A DNA stretch of 17,057 bases, from positions 1 through 17,057 of the forward strand of contig CAMVDK010000033.1 in the NCBI GenBank assembly GCA_947166165.1, read 5' to 3'. The notes beneath the pieces were generated by a model. That model was not told the origin of the DNA and searched no databases. It was given only the letters and a program-made list of their open reading frames with translations. The translations under genes were made by a program, and so were the position numbers. The first letter of the stretch is position 1, and each line of letters opens with the position of its first letter. The DNA is from an uncultured Porphyromonadaceae bacterium. GTDB lineage: Bacteria > Bacteroidota > Bacteroidia > Bacteroidales > Muribaculaceae. Positions 1-5,431 of this stretch are shown in pieces.

Positions 1-48
1 CGGCAAACTCAGCAGCAGAGCAAATAAAAACAATACTATCTTTTTCAT
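1..48 (-). CDS. Start of an exported protein, cut by the window edge
   Basis: Only the first 16 codons are present, running leftward off the edge from an ATG at 48-46. They read M-K-K-I-V-L-F-L-F-A-L-L-L-S-L-P: two lysines followed by a long hydrophobic run, which is a typical Sec signal peptide start. A TAnnTTTG box lies 47 bases upstream (96-103). The rest of the protein is outside the window, so no function can be given. Short length limits certainty, but the start, the signal sequence and the promoter box agree. Confidence 0.6.
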   Translation of the reverse strand, partial: MKKIVLFLFALLLSLP

Positions 49-95
49 CGTTCGTAGAATTTAGAGGTTAATTGAAATCTTTGAATTATTTTCCG

Positions 96-103
96 CAAAG
101 ATA
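96..103 (-). promoter_or_regulatory. Bacteroidota -7 box for the partial exported gene
   Basis: The minus strand reads TATCTTTG, matching the Bacteroidota -7 consensus TAnnTTTG. No good TTTG or NTTG element sits 19-21 bases upstream: the expected place reads TAAA, immediately followed upstream by a run of eight G. The promoter may be weak or need an activator. Confidence 0.5.
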
Positions 104-127
104 CAAAAAAATCAAATACGTTGTTTA

Positions 128-135
128 CCCCCCCC
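128..135. repeat. C8 homopolymer tract
   Basis: Eight consecutive C on the plus strand lie just upstream of the expected -33 position of the promoter for the partial gene at 1-48. Tracts this long can slip in replication or sequencing, but this one is outside the spacer, so an effect on expression is only a possibility. Confidence 0.6.
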
Positions 136-180
136 ATTTTTAAATATTATTAACAAATATATAAATCCCGATTTTTTAGT

Positions 181-464
181 GCTAAACGCATATGGCAATT
201 TAGACGTAAGAACATAAGACGTTTATTTTTAAGAATATAAGATTAGATGGGTGACTTGTTGATTGGTGGAATATGAAAAACAACAAATGAAACAAATGGA
301 ACTAAAAATTGACTGTGTGTCGGCTATTCGTTTCATTTGTTCAATTTGTTGTTCTTTAAGCCACCGTCAAACTTATGTTCTTGTCTTCTAAAACCTTATG
401 TTTTTATGTCTAAAAACTTTTATGTTCTTATAGTCTAAAAAACAGCGTCCATATAGTCTAAAAG
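181..464. repeat. Imperfect palindromic element made of degenerate repeats
   Basis: This gene-free AT-rich stretch has a near-symmetric structure centred at about 317. Its right arm carries several head-to-tail versions of a unit like CTTATGTTCTTATAGTCTAAA (372-393, 395-417, 419-443, with a partial at 444-464). Its left arm carries the unit inverted (199-218 and a weaker one at about 221-246). Further out, ATATGG at 190-195 is matched by CCATAT at 449-454. A near copy of the 419-443 unit (23 of 25 bases) lies at 16969-16993. It could be a degraded MITE, a dispersed intergenic repeat or a transcript-end structure. I see no ORF in it. Confidence 0.6.
278..354. repeat. Inner 25-bp inverted repeat
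   Basis: Arms at 278-302 and 330-354 are complementary at 21 of 25 positions around a 27-base centre. Both arms are built from ACAAATGAAACAAATG-like words. This is the core of the larger palindrome at 181-464 and could form a long hairpin or cruciform on either strand. Confidence 0.6.
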
Positions 465-468
465 CAGG

Positions 469-1344
469 TCACTTGTGCAAAATTTTGTTGATTACGGCAT
501 TCACGTCGGTGATGTCGACCATACCGTCGCTGTTGAGGTCGGCAGCGCGCAAGAAGGTAGCACCCTGCCAGATGTTGTCTTCTTCGAAATATTCATCGTC
601 CACCTGGGAGCGGAAGTTGAACAATTCATCGATGCAGATGTTCAAGTCGTCGATGTCGACCACGCCGTCGCGGTTCACATCGCCACGCAGGTCGGTCTCA
701 TCATCGTAGAGCCCGTAGTTCTTGGCCATGAAAATCAATTTACCATCCGCATTCTCCACATGGCTCATACCATGTTTTATGAATTCCATCCCCAATGCAA
801 AGGGATAAATGGGATAGAGCAGGTCGCCTGTCTCTTCGCTCACGCTGCCGATGCCTTCGATGTATTGATTGTAGTTGTCGCTGAACACCGCGCAGCTGTA
901 TCCATCTATGGTCATGTGTGACGGTCTATAGTTGCCGTTGTAGCCTTGCACCACAGCAGGACCGTCGAAATCGTAGAGCAGTGTTTCGGGCTTGCCTTCG
1001 AAACGGCAGAACACTTCGGCACCTTCCTGGCGCAGGCAGGCGGCCGGCACGACATTGCTGCATGGCAGACCCACGGTGTCCCACAACGGCTGGTGGCTCA
1101 AGGAGATGCGGTAGCACTTCTTGTAAATCTTCGATTCGATGACGGTGTCGCCTCGCAACTCGTAGCAGTAGAGCCGGCCGGCGCTGATAGTGGGCTCGCC
1201 CAGTTCGATGTAGGGATAGCTGCACTCATAGTATTCAGTATGCACCCAACGTGCTCCCTCGCGCACCAGCGGCAGATAGTCGCCTGCCCATGAGATGTGG
1301 AAGACATAGCAGAACAAAACGAGAATAATGTATTTCCGTGTCAT
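469..1344 (-). CDS. Secreted dockerin-domain protein
   Basis: This 291-residue protein has a signal peptide (about residues 1-20, hydrophobic core then W-A-G) and a C-terminal type I dockerin at about 219-291. The dockerin has two EF-hand-like calcium loops: one starting at Asp222 in DVNRDGVVDIDDLN and one at Asp269 in DLNSDGMVDITDVN. The middle region has a YIEGIGS motif near residues 161-167, which I have seen in Bacteroidota secreted proteins of unknown function. Dockerins bind cohesins in clostridial cellulosomes, but in Bacteroidales the partner is generally unknown and no cohesin is seen here. The start at 1344 puts the signal peptide at the N-terminus. There is no TAnnTTTG box in the 40-base gap upstream, so it is probably transcribed from the promoter at 1671-1702 through the broken dockerin gene. 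The function of the mature domain is not recognised. Confidence 0.85.
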   Translation of the reverse strand: MTRKYIILVLFCYVFHISWAGDYLPLVREGARWVHTEYYECSYPYIELGEPTISAGRLYCYELRGDTVIESKIYKKCYRISLSHQPLWDTVGLPCSNVVPAACLRQEGAEVFCRFEGKPETLLYDFDGPAVVQGYNGNYRPSHMTIDGYSCAVFSDNYNQYIEGIGSVSEETGDLLYPIYPFALGMEFIKHGMSHVENADGKLIFMAKNYGLYDDETDLRGDVNRDGVVDIDDLNICIDELFNFRSQVDDEYFEEDNIWQGATFLRAADLNSDGMVDITDVNAVINKILHK

Positions 1345-1384
1345 GATGTTTGATTGATTAATAAGTTGTTTGTTAATACTTCTC

Positions 1385-1617
1385 TCACTTGTGCAGAATC
1401 TTGTTGATTACGGCGTTCACATCGTCGATGTCTACCGTGCCGTCGCCGTTCACGTCGGCGTTGACTTCCGGGTCAACCACGAGGTGCACGCGGCACTCCT
1501 TCGGCGTGCCTTCGAACCGATAGTTCATCTCTTGGTGTTCTCGTTGCCCGCGTAGAGCGGCGCAACGGCCATGGCGAACGTGAGCAGCGGAATGATATGT
1601 TTGGTAAATGTTTTCAT
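1385..1617 (-). pseudogene. Remnant dockerin gene: signal peptide plus one dockerin repeat, frameshifted
   Basis: The ATG at 1617-1615 opens a signal-peptide frame (M-K-T-F-T-K-H-I-I-P-L-L-T-F-A-M-A-V-A-P-L-Y-A) that stops at TGA after 30 codons. That TGA overlaps the ATG of a second frame running to the TGA at 1385-1387. The second frame encodes M-N-Y-R-F-E-G-T-P-K-E-C-R and ends in DVNGDGTVDIDDVNAVINK, a single dockerin repeat. The last 75 bases are about four-fifths identical to the end of the neighbouring dockerin gene and encode the same VNAVINKILHK tail, pointing to local duplication. The body of the protein and the first dockerin repeat are gone. A frameshift sequencing error cannot be excluded, but it would still leave an unusually short protein of about 73 residues. 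The strong promoter at 1671-1702 is intact. Confidence 0.7.
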
Positions 1618-1670
1618 ATCAATGTTGATGATTTGTGATGATTGACGAGATATTTAAATGAATGATGTGG

Positions 1671-1702
1671 CAAAAATAGTTGCAATAATCGAAAGATGCA
1701 AA
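1671..1702 (-). promoter_or_regulatory. Promoter of the dockerin gene pair
   Basis: Read on the minus strand: TTTG at 1702-1699, a 20-base spacer, then TATTTTTG at 1678-1671. This is an exact Bacteroidota housekeeping promoter layout. It lies 53 bases upstream of the remnant gene's ATG and probably also serves the intact dockerin gene beyond it. The -33 element sits inside an 18-base stretch (1698-1715) shared with the TPR-HTH regulator promoter. Confidence 0.75.
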
Positions 1703-1772
1703 TTTTAAATCTCCACCTCGATGAATCAAAATGTTATTGAGATTCAATCGATTATGGCTTTATTTGATGCTC

Positions 1773-1794
1773 CATGCTTTAGTTTTTTAGCATG
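1773..1794 (-). terminator. Weak hairpin after the TPR-HTH gene
   Basis: CATGCT (1773-1778) and AGCATG (1789-1794) form a perfect 6-bp stem with a 10-base loop, 11 bases after the stop codon of the regulator gene. There is no clean U tract on the minus strand, so terminator function is uncertain. Confidence 0.3.
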
Positions 1795-1805
1795 TGGTGA
1801 TGGGT

Positions 1806-3725
1806 TCATTCGGCGCGGTTGCGCAATGAGTTCAGATATTTTGTCAGCGAGGTGTTGAGTTGCATCTTCCGCGACAGGTTGTACTTGTGCCTCGAAACCA
1901 TCTCGCTGTTGCTCCATCCCATGGCAGTGGCGATGGCCTCGCTTTTGAAATCGAGCAGCAGATAGATGATCAGCAGCTGTTCTCGCTTGGTGAGTTGTGG
2001 GTGGGCGCTCATCAGTTTGCCCATCACGCCGGGGTGCTTGCGGTCGGCAAGCACGCGCAACCTCACCCACACCGGGTCGCTGTCGGCCGAGATGATTGAG
2101 CGCACGCTCTCGAGAAATGCCGACGGGTTGCCGCTCATCGTGTGCGCCTTGCTGGCGATGGTGTGCATGATGTCGAGTTGGCGGGTGGCGAGCGAGCAGA
2201 AGTCGCTGAAGGTGCTCATGTAGAGCGAGTGTTCCTCCTCGGCTTTTGCCAGAACCTGTTCGCGCTCTTTGATTCGTTGGATGTGCGCCTCGAGTTGCGC
2301 CGTGCGTGCTTCGTTGCGCTTCTGCTCTTTGGCCATGCGGGTGCGCTCGGCAAGGTTCTGGGCCCGGCTGTCTTCGAGTTGTGCCGACAGTTGCTCTTTC
2401 TCGATTTGCAGCGCTTTCAGCTCAAGATTGTTCCGCTGCTGTTCGAGCTGGAGGTTCTCGTAGGCGTGGGTCATCTCCTGCTCGCTGATTTCGAGGTGCT
2501 CGATCTGGTTGCTCAGTTCCAGCACCTGGCTCTGCGCTTGCTCCAGTGAGGCTTTGCGTTTGGTCAGCTTCAATGCCACAATCAATCCCGCAATCACAAT
2601 CAGCAGCATCACCAGCGCGCTCACAACCATTGCGGTGTGGAGATGCGAGCGAGATTCTTTAAGCATCTGGTTGACTTTGGCTTGTTCGTATTGCGTTTCG
2701 ATGTAGCGCATTCGTCCTTGCAGCGAGTTGTTGAGAATGCTGTCGGCCAGTTGGCAGCTGATGTTGTCGTCGCGGTAGTAGGCGGTTGAATCGCCACGAG
2801 CGCCCCAAGCACGCGCTCTGGTGGCATAATAGGTGACCTGGTCCTCGACGGGCAAGCCGCCCGGCTCGTCGGGGAGCCACATCAAAGCAGAGTCGGGCAT
2901 GCCAAGCCCGACGTAGGCACGCGCCAATTGCAACCGGCAGCGTTCTGGCGTGTTGTAATCGGTCGAACCATTGGCCAGGACGCGGAGCGAAGTGTCGGCT
3001 GCGGCACGCCAGTTGCCGCGCATCAGGTCGAGTCCGGCCTGCACGACCAGGTTGGTGTGATAGAAGAAGCGGTCGGGATAGTTGCGCGAAAGGGTCAAAG
3101 CCCGCTCCACATAGCTGGCGGCGCTGTCGTGGTCGATGGTCCGATAGGCGGCACCCATGCTGGTCAGGCACACCAGTTGATAGTTGGTGTCGGCGATGGC
3201 GGTGTAGTGCCGCAAGGCCGATTTGTAGTGATGAATGCACATGGTGTCGAGCGAGTTTTGGTCGTGGTAGAGCGAGGCCAGCCGCAGCAGCGCAAAGCCC
3301 CGGTTGCCGTGGTCGTCGGCAGCGGCAAGGTCGTCGGCTTGCTTATACCACTCGATGGCCTCGTCGAGATGGCCGAGCTCTTCGTCCACCGTGCCATGGT
3401 AGAGCATGGCCCGCACGCGGCGGTCGTGGGCACCATGGTGGCTGAAGAACTGCCATGCGCGCCCGATGAGGCTGTCGCTGGTGGCAGGTTCATACGATTT
3501 GTACATGGCCTGCACGGTGAGCAGTGCATGATAGGCCTGGTCGGCGTCGCCCAGCATGGCCGGGTCGATGGCCCGCAATGCCCTCAAGGCGCTGTCGGGC
3601 GAGTGGGCGATGAGCGAGTCGAGGGCGATGAGCCGTTGCTCGGCCGAGCCCGGAGGGCGGTGGCAGCTGACGGCTATGCACAGTGCGAGCAGGCACCAGA
3701 ACGCGATGATGGGTATACCTTTCAT
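1806..3725 (-). CDS. Membrane TPR / coiled-coil / HTH regulator
   Basis: This 639-residue protein probably senses something in the envelope and acts on DNA in the cytoplasm. In order: a signal sequence with lipobox AVSC (Cys21); helical TPR-like repeats at about 30-340 with motifs such as GTVDEELGHLDEAIEWYKQA; a transmembrane segment at about 363-387 followed by KLTKRK; a charged coiled coil at about 390-500; and a C-terminal helix-turn-helix region at about 575-635 (LTKREQLLIIYLLL, then IATAMGWSNSEMVSRHKYNL). This architecture is common in Bacteroidales and is usually annotated as a TPR protein or transcriptional regulator. I chose the ATG at 3725 rather than the in-frame ATG at 3764. It places the lipoprotein signal at the N-terminus, and the promoter -7 box at 3734-3741 lies downstream of the longer start. 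The target is unknown; the adjacent dockerin genes are the leading candidates. Confidence 0.85.
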   Translation of the reverse strand: MKGIPIIAFWCLLALCIAVSCHRPPGSAEQRLIALDSLIAHSPDSALRALRAIDPAMLGDADQAYHALLTVQAMYKSYEPATSDSLIGRAWQFFSHHGAHDRRVRAMLYHGTVDEELGHLDEAIEWYKQADDLAAADDHGNRGFALLRLASLYHDQNSLDTMCIHHYKSALRHYTAIADTNYQLVCLTSMGAAYRTIDHDSAASYVERALTLSRNYPDRFFYHTNLVVQAGLDLMRGNWRAAADTSLRVLANGSTDYNTPERCRLQLARAYVGLGMPDSALMWLPDEPGGLPVEDQVTYYATRARAWGARGDSTAYYRDDNISCQLADSILNNSLQGRMRYIETQYEQAKVNQMLKESRSHLHTAMVVSALVMLLIVIAGLIVALKLTKRKASLEQAQSQVLELSNQIEHLEISEQEMTHAYENLQLEQQRNNLELKALQIEKEQLSAQLEDSRAQNLAERTRMAKEQKRNEARTAQLEAHIQRIKEREQVLAKAEEEHSLYMSTFSDFCSLATRQLDIMHTIASKAHTMSGNPSAFLESVRSIISADSDPVWVRLRVLADRKHPGVMGKLMSAHPQLTKREQLLIIYLLLDFKSEAIATAMGWSNSEMVSRHKYNLSRKMQLNTSLTKYLNSLRNRAE

Positions 3726-3733
3726 AATGGCTG

Positions 3734-3765
3734 CAAAGATAGTGCGCCGTTTCGAAATGTGCAAA
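3734..3765 (-). promoter_or_regulatory. Promoter of the TPR-HTH gene, very close to the ATG
   Basis: On the minus strand TTTG (3765-3762), a 20-base spacer and TATCTTTG (3741-3734) form a textbook Bacteroidota promoter. Only 8 bases separate the -7 box from the ATG at 3725, so the mRNA would be leaderless or nearly so. This also decides the start codon. Confidence 0.75.
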
Positions 3766-3847
3766 TCTGAAATCTCCAGTGTCCGGCGGCGTCAAGGTGC
3801 TTGATTTCAATCGGATAAGCGCATAAAACAATCTCCACCCATCTCCA
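3761..3847 (-). promoter_or_regulatory. Candidate operator: repeated TGGAGAT heptamers upstream of the regulator
   Basis: The minus strand carries TGGAGAT at 3778-3772, 3837-3831 and 3847-3841. The last two are exactly 10 bases apart, one helical turn. The promoter-proximal copy belongs to an 18-base stretch (3761-3778) matching 1698-1715 at the dockerin promoter in 16 of 18 positions and overlapping the -33 element in the same way. This could be the binding site of the regulator itself or of another factor. It is an inference from pattern only. Confidence 0.45.
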
Positions 3848-3899
3848 GAATAAAATCGGAAATGGGCGGTTGACGCTCAGCCGATGGGCGCAGACGTGG

Positions 3900-3928
3900 C
3901 ACGGCTCAACTGTTCACAGCAAGCCGTG
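3900..3928 (-). terminator. Hairpin downstream of the carbonic anhydrase gene
   Basis: CACGGCT (3900-3906) and AGCCGTG (3922-3928) make a perfect 7-bp stem, with a small CTG/CAG stem inside the loop. It lies about 30 bases past the stop of the leftward carbonic anhydrase gene. There is no U tract, so it may be a processing or stabilising structure rather than an intrinsic terminator. The rest of 3726-3959 holds the regulator promoter and its candidate operator; I see no gene. Confidence 0.4.
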
Positions 3929-3959
3929 AGGAACGAAAGGGGAGGGGCGGTGCGTGCGC

Positions 3960-4478
3960 TCAATCCTGGTCGTACCAGGTGGAGTACATCAGGTAGTTGC
4001 GGGCGATTTTCACGTTGATTTCGCTCGCCTGGGCGGGGTCGACCATCTTCTTGAACTTGGCGGGACTGCCGGCCCAGAGCTCGTGCGGGCCGATTTTGGT
4101 GCCGCCGAGCACCACGCTGCCGGCCGCCACGATGGCGCCTTCGCCCACCTCGGCGTGGTCGAGGATGATGCTGCCCATGCCTATGAGGGCCATATCGCCG
4201 ATTTTGGCGCCATGCACCACCACATTGTGGCCAATCGACACGTCGTTGCCGATCTCGGTCACCGATTTCTCGTACAAGGTGTGGATCACCGCGTTGTCCT
4301 GGATGTTGACCCGGTTGCCGATGGTGATGGTGTTCACGTCGCCGCGCAGCACGGCGCCAAACCAGATGCTGCAGCCGTCGCCCATGGTGACGTCGCCCAC
4401 CACCACGGCATTGTCGGCGAGGAAGCAACCCTCGCCCATTTTGGGCTCAAAGCCCCTTACTTTCTTGATAATGGCCAT
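3960..4478 (-). CDS. Gamma-type carbonic anhydrase family protein (YrdA/PaaY-like)
   Basis: This 172-residue protein is built almost entirely of left-handed beta-helix hexapeptide repeats, for example (I/V)G-(D/E)-x-(V/A) turns through about residues 20-140, followed by a C-terminal helix. His66, His84 and His89 occupy the positions of the three metal-binding histidines of the gamma carbonic anhydrase family. They sit in NAVIHT and IGHNVVVHG. Length is typical for the YrdA/PaaY branch, which is cytoplasmic and trimeric. Activity is proven for some members only, so bicarbonate/CO2 interconversion is likely but not certain. I chose the ATG at 4478 (M-A-I-I-K-K-V-R-G-F) because family members start there; the upstream in-frame ATG at 4574 adds a non-conserved basic stretch and would overlap the promoter. 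It is a single-gene unit. Confidence 0.9.
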   Translation of the reverse strand: MAIIKKVRGFEPKMGEGCFLADNAVVVGDVTMGDGCSIWFGAVLRGDVNTITIGNRVNIQDNAVIHTLYEKSVTEIGNDVSIGHNVVVHGAKIGDMALIGMGSIILDHAEVGEGAIVAAGSVVLGGTKIGPHELWAGSPAKFKKMVDPAQASEINVKIARNYLMYSTWYDQD

Positions 4479-4510
4479 TATCGTTGTCGGTTCTTGATAG
4501 GAGTGTATGC

Positions 4511-4528
4511 GGCGCCGGTGGTGGCGCC
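4511..4528 (-). other. GC-rich hairpin in the carbonic anhydrase leader
   Basis: GGCGCC occurs at 4511-4516 and 4523-4528, separated by 6 bases. Because GGCGCC is self-complementary, the two copies form a 6-bp GC stem. It lies between the promoter and the ATG and could affect translation or mRNA stability. The longer minus-strand word CACCGGCGCC also occurs twice in tandem. Confidence 0.5.
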
Positions 4529-4543
4529 GGTGAATTGCGGGTG

Positions 4544-4574
4544 CAAAATTACTGCTTTTTTGCCACACCCGCAA
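4544..4574 (-). promoter_or_regulatory. Promoter of the carbonic anhydrase gene
   Basis: On the minus strand TTG (4574-4572, preceded by A), a 20-base spacer and TAATTTTG (4551-4544). The box lies 65 bases upstream of the ATG at 4478, leaving a leader of roughly 60 bases. Confidence 0.65.
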
Positions 4575-4656
4575 TGCCCAGGGCCACCCAAGCCGGCAGA
4601 ATCAGACAATCAAGGACAATTCGGCTCAAGCAATTTATAGAACCCACCTTAAGATG

Positions 4657-4742
4657 TTGCCCTCCGGGCAAATCATTCCCTCCCTCTCTGGTGTGATTCC
4701 GCATCGAGCGGGGTTGCCGCGTGGGGAGCCGTGGCTCGATGC
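4657..4742. other. Structured gene-free stretch between carbonic anhydrase and tRNA
   Basis: The gap 4479-4853 has no convincing gene but contains several stems. TTGCCC/GGGCAA at 4657-4662 and 4666-4671 has a 3-base loop. AATCA/TGATT is at 4671-4675 and 4694-4698. A perfect 9-bp inverted repeat, GCATCGAGC/GCTCGATGC, is at 4701-4709 and 4734-4742. It could be a small RNA or a decayed structural RNA. I recognise no known RNA family and see no clear promoter for it. Confidence 0.35.
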
Positions 4743-4792
4743 CCCGTTTGGCCACAAAAACGCGCTTTTTGAGCGAAAAAATCGCGAAAGAC

Positions 4793-4823
4793 TTGCAGGG
4801 TTCAGAAAAAGGTTGTACCTTTG
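4793..4823 (+). promoter_or_regulatory. Promoter of tRNA-Thr
   Basis: TTG at 4793-4795 (preceded by C), a 20-base spacer and TACCTTTG at 4816-4823. The box is 30 bases upstream of the mature tRNA 5' end. Confidence 0.65.
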
Positions 4824-4853
4824 CAGCCGCAAAGCAAAATGACGCTTGCATCA

Positions 4854-4926
4854 GCCGCAATAGCTCAGTTGGTAGAGCATTTCATTCGTAACGAAAAGGT
4901 CGCGGGTTCGAGTCCCGCTCGCGGCT
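4854..4926 (+). tRNA. tRNA-Thr, anticodon CGT
   Basis: A 73-base cloverleaf can be drawn: acceptor GCCGCAA/TCGCGGC with discriminator T, D-arm GCTC/GAGC, anticodon loop TTCGTAA, five-base variable loop, and T-arm GCGGG/CCCGC with loop TTCGAGT. Anticodon CGT reads the threonine codon ACG. CCA is not encoded. Two A-C mismatches are present, A6/C67 in the acceptor stem and A31/C39 in the anticodon stem, so folding is slightly weaker than usual. A dedicated promoter and terminator flank it. Confidence 0.93.
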
Positions 4927-4955
4927 CGATATTTGTGAAATATACTTCATTTTGG

Positions 4956-4993
4956 TAGCCCGTGTCGCAGTGATGCGATGCGGCTATTTTTTT
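4956..4993 (+). terminator. Intrinsic terminator of tRNA-Thr
   Basis: TAGCC at 4956-4960 pairs with GGCTA at 4982-4986. The stem continues inward (one bulged C, two G-T pairs, then TCGCA with TGCGA) to a GTGA loop. Seven T follow directly (4987-4993). It lies 29 bases after the tRNA. Confidence 0.85.
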
Positions 4994-5014
4994 GCACTGC
5001 GTGCTTGGGGCCGA

Positions 5015-5046
5015 TTTGCGTATGTGCCGGGAATGTTGTAATTTTG
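5015..5046 (+). promoter_or_regulatory. Promoter of the LytTR operon, very close to the ATG
   Basis: TTTG at 5015-5018, a 20-base spacer and TAATTTTG at 5039-5046: an exact match to the Bacteroidota layout. Only 7 bases separate the box from the ATG at 5054, predicting a leaderless or nearly leaderless mRNA. Confidence 0.75.
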
Positions 5047-5053
5047 CGTCGTC

Positions 5054-5431
5054 ATGAGCGATGTGTGCCTGATCATATCTACCAACAGCGATTTGTTGCG
5101 CCTGAGGTGCAACAGCATCGTGTGTGTGGAAGCCGACGGCAACTACTCGCAGGTGCGGCTCTCCGGCGGCGAAACGCGCCTGGTCACCATGCAGCTCGGG
5201 CAGATGGAGCAGCTCATCGCCAAGCAGCTCGGCGCTCATGGGAGCCGCTTTATCCGCATCGGGCGAAGCCTGATTGTGAACCGTGAACACATTTGGCATA
5301 TCAACTTGGGGCAGCAGAAACTCGAGTTCTGCGACGCGATGAGCCAGAGGCACTCCGTTCAGGCGTCGCGCGAAGCACTGAAGGACCTCAAGGACTTAAT
5401 CGAAAAAGAAAATGAGGGAATTAAACGATAA
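5054..5431 (+). CDS. Stand-alone LytTR-type DNA-binding protein
   Basis: This 125-residue protein is a LytTR DNA-binding domain over nearly its whole length. Typical features are an N-terminal beta strand, IVCVEADGNYSQVRLSGGE at about 22-40, then FIRIGRSLIVNREHIWHI at about 66-83, and a final helix. LytTR domains usually sit behind a response-regulator receiver domain; none is present here, so it cannot be a conventional phosphorelay output. It could respond through a partner such as the membrane protein encoded next. The genes overlap by 20 bases, which implies co-transcription and probably translational coupling. The start at 5054 is fixed by the promoter 7 bases upstream. Targets are unknown. 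A role as an activator or repressor of its own operon would be typical but is not shown. Confidence 0.88.
   Translation: MSDVCLIISTNSDLLRLRCNSIVCVEADGNYSQVRLSGGETRLVTMQLGQMEQLIAKQLGAHGSRFIRIGRSLIVNREHIWHINLGQQKLEFCDAMSQRHSVQASREALKDLKDLIEKENEGIKR

Noticed and set aside
372..464. CRISPR array in the repeated AT-rich block
   Set aside because: Units are degenerate, have no unique spacers and occur in both orientations; no cas genes are present.
469..1617. Cellulosome-like system based on the dockerins
   Set aside because: Dockerins are present, but no cohesin or scaffoldin is seen in the window. Isolated dockerins are frequent in Bacteroidales, so this would be over-interpretation.
4549..4860. 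Leftward small frame with a GIEPRLPTRQ motif in the gap before the tRNA
   Set aside because: It overlaps the carbonic anhydrase promoter and the tRNA promoter, has no signal or domain, and the peptide arises from hairpin-rich non-coding DNA.
4865..5353. Leftward frame crossing the tRNA, with a RAGLEPATFSLR motif
   Set aside because: That motif is the well-known artefact of translating the reverse strand of a tRNA gene.
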